Source: Desulfobacterales bacterium (GTDB lineage Bacteria; Desulfobacterota; Desulfobacteria; Desulfobacterales; Desulfobacteraceae). Taken from it: a stretch of DNA of 13,905 bases. The stretch is from NCBI GenBank assembly GCA_022361095.1, contig JAKSBO010000828.1, forward strand, positions 1 through 13,905, written 5' to 3'. Under the pieces are notes generated by a model. It did no database searches. It was not told the DNA's origin and worked only from the letters and a program-made list of their open reading frames with translations. Made by a program: the position numbers and the translations under genes. Below, piece by piece: positions 12,690-13,905 of this stretch. Positions within the stretch are counted from its first letter, which is position 1. Each line of letters opens with the position of its first letter.

Positions 12690-13268
12690 TTATACCTCTC
12701 CTTTTAATCCGATCTCTGCGGCGACCTCTCTCATTCCCATAATCGTATCCGTAATCAGTTCTCCCAATTCAACCCCCAGCATATCAGCGCCTTTTTGAAT
12801 AATTGACCGATCCACGCCCATTGCAAATCTTTTGTCTTTCCATTTTTTCTTGACAGATTTTGCTTTCATGTCCATGACGCTTTTTGACGGCCTTACCAGT
12901 GCCGAAGTCGCCACCAGTCCGGTAAGCTCATCAACGGCAAAGAGGACTTTTTCCATGTTGCTTTCAGGCTTGACATCCGTGCAAATACCCCATCCATGGC
13001 TGACCACGGCACGGATCAAATCCGCCGGCCAATGGTTTTCCTTTAAAATTTCTTCGGTTTTTTTGCAGTGCTGGTCCGGAAATTGTTCATAATCAAGGTC
13101 GTGTATCAAGCCCACAATACCCCATGTATCTTTATTTTCCTTATATTTTTCGGCCATGTATCGCATCACGCCTTCCACGGCAAATGCGTGCTTGATAAGG
13201 CTTTCGCTCTTGTTGTAGCGCTTTAGCAGTGCCAAGGCTGCGTCACGTGTCGGTATCCGGCTGCTCAT
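12690..13268 (-). CDS. HD superfamily hydrolase
   Basis: Cytoplasmic metal-dependent phosphohydrolase of the HD group (COG2316-like). Seen in 192 aa: H27 ([12 protein letters not shown]), the H56-D57 pair in [10 protein letters not shown]91 in VVSHGWG and D113 in AVDELTGL, the four motif elements that hold the metals; DELTGL is typical of this subgroup. AAAGGAGG precedes the ATG. It is the first gene of a two-gene unit with the Cys-rich DUF6485-type protein, separated by one base. The substrate, likely a nucleotide or other small phosphate ester, is not predictable. Confidence 0.92.
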   Translation of the reverse strand: MSSRIPTRDAALALLKRYNKSESLIKHAFAVEGVMRYMAEKYKENKDTWGIVGLIHDLDYEQFPDQHCKKTEEILKENHWPADLIRAVVSHGWGICTDVKPESNMEKVLFAVDELTGLVATSALVRPSKSVMDMKAKSVKKKWKDKRFAMGVDRSIIQKGADMLGVELGELITDTIMGMREVAAEIGLKGEV

Positions 13269-13556
13269 CGGGCCTCCTTTATGTTATGAAAATTTATCAA
13301 TACGAAGAATACTTACCACACCCTTTATTTGCCTAACAAGTCCCAGCAGCCAAGGTTGTAAAATTGTCTCCGGACATACCCCCGAAGGCCGAAAGGTTCT
13401 AAAAAGGGTGTAAACAAAATGGCTAAACCTGCCGATTTAGGATAAAATTATGCCGTCTTCATCTTTAATCTTGTATTTTCTACCCATAAGTGATTATTCT
13501 TCATGGAGTAAATCCTCTATGACAGTCTGTTCACATGTTTATTCCAGGAAAAACCG
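13269..13556. other. Divergent gap between HD hydrolase and PilZ protein genes
   Basis: These 288 bases hold no gene. Around 13390-13440 there are possible RNA pairings: a GGCC-GAAA-GGTT tetraloop hairpin and CTAAA/TTTAG. They match no riboswitch I can recognise; the c-di-GMP GEMM consensus (ACGCAAAGC core) was looked for because of the PilZ gene and is not present. Confidence 0.4.
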
Positions 13557-13905
13557 ATGACGCAATTGAAAATTATATTCACCCTGATAATATTCCTGAT
13601 CTCGACTTTTTTATGCATCCAGCTCCTTAGGCTTTACAGACGGTTTAAGCGGGCTTCGGACAATGCAACCGCAAAAAATATTTATGTCATGAAATGTAAC
13701 GATGATATACATGAGATAGACGAAGAGTATTTCCCTGGAACCAAGACAGCCGTCGAACCAGCCGCCCCAGGGCCGGAAGTTTCACAAGGAGAGGAACGCC
13801 GCAGATCTTCCAGAACTGAATTTCAGGGTTTTGTAGACTTTATTAGCAAAGGCACCCTGTACAAAGAACAAGCCCGGGATCTCAGTTATTCCGGTATTTT
13901 CATCA
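13557..13905 (+). CDS. Membrane-anchored PilZ-domain protein (partial, runs off the window)
   Basis: Start of a gene with 116 complete codons and no stop before the window ends. Residues 4-24 form one hydrophobic segment (IIFTLIIFLISTFLCIQLL), then a basic patch YRRFKR and an acidic linker. From about residue 78 comes a PilZ-like start with ERRRSSRTEF (the RxxxR motif) and, near 108, DLSYSGIF (the D/NxSxxG motif), which together bind c-di-GMP. So the domain is likely a c-di-GMP sensor tethered to the inner membrane with its domain in the cytoplasm. AGGA at 13546-13549 lies 7 bases before the ATG. The C-terminal part and any output domain are unseen. Confidence 0.8.
   Translation, partial: MTQLKIIFTLIIFLISTFLCIQLLRLYRRFKRASDNATAKNIYVMKCNDDIHEIDEEYFPGTKTAVEPAAPGPEVSQGEERRRSSRTEFQGFVDFISKGTLYKEQARDLSYSGIFI

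Noticed and set aside
13318..13345. A GG-N10-GC match (TGGGACTTGTTAGGCA) on the minus strand before the HD hydrolase
   Set aside because: Only TGG, AC and the GC fit; the TTGC block is lost, so it is no better than chance.
13380..13450. Possible riboswitch before the PilZ gene
   Set aside because: Local pairings exist, but the conserved cores of c-di-GMP and other riboswitches I know are missing.

Overview
The window looks like chromosome of an anaerobic, sulfate-reducing-type deltaproteobacterium (Desulfobacterota, probably Desulfobacteraceae). This is inferred from gene content: a two-iron desulfoferrodoxin, a rubredoxin-less rubrerythrin, rubredoxins, a ferredoxin:thioredoxin reductase catalytic chain, cytochrome bd oxidase and a small Cys-rich protein typical of anaerobes. 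Coding GC is moderate and intergenic DNA is AT-rich. No rRNA, tRNA, CRISPR array, insertion sequence or prophage was seen.

Layout. (1) 1-857: pstB, the last visible gene of a phosphate-uptake operon. (2) 1145-2510: rubrerythrin and an exonuclease III-type AP endonuclease on +, closed by a strong bidirectional terminator at 2543-2591. (3) 2645-3234: a minus-strand pair, a glutaredoxin-like protein overlapping the FTR catalytic chain by 4 bases. (4) 3235-3837: 603 bases without a convincing gene, holding a tandem 15-bp repeat array, a dyad and a sigma-54-type promoter, followed by an unknown 75-aa gene and desulfoferrodoxin. (5) 4875-8378: three overlapping + genes: SRPBCC-SDR fusion, polytopic membrane protein, DHH phosphoesterase. 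(6) 8438-11439 on minus: a possible 19-aa leader peptide, cydA, cydB, a normal rubredoxin and an odd rubredoxin with an insertion. (7) 11822-13905: a small membrane protein (+), an HD-domain hydrolase plus a Cys-rich DUF6485-type protein (-), and the start of a membrane-anchored PilZ-domain protein (+) running off the window.

Function. Much of the window reads as an oxygen-defence locus. Desulfoferrodoxin reduces superoxide, rubrerythrin reduces peroxide, rubredoxin can supply electrons to both, cytochrome bd consumes oxygen at the membrane, the FTR/glutaredoxin pair handles thiol redox, and exonuclease III repairs oxidised DNA.

The most interesting signal is regulatory. Four separate transcription units of this set (rubrerythrin, glutaredoxin-FTR, 75-aa gene-desulfoferrodoxin, cydAB) each have a GG-N10-GC element of the sigma-54 -24/-12 type at a sensible distance from the first gene. 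Three contain TGGYAT; the glutaredoxin one is weaker. In the two best cases (desulfoferrodoxin and cydAB) dyads or iterated repeats lie about 140-195 bases upstream of the predicted start, where enhancer-binding activators usually sit. This suggests a sigma-54-dependent oxygen-defence regulon. It is inferred from reading sequence only and needs testing.
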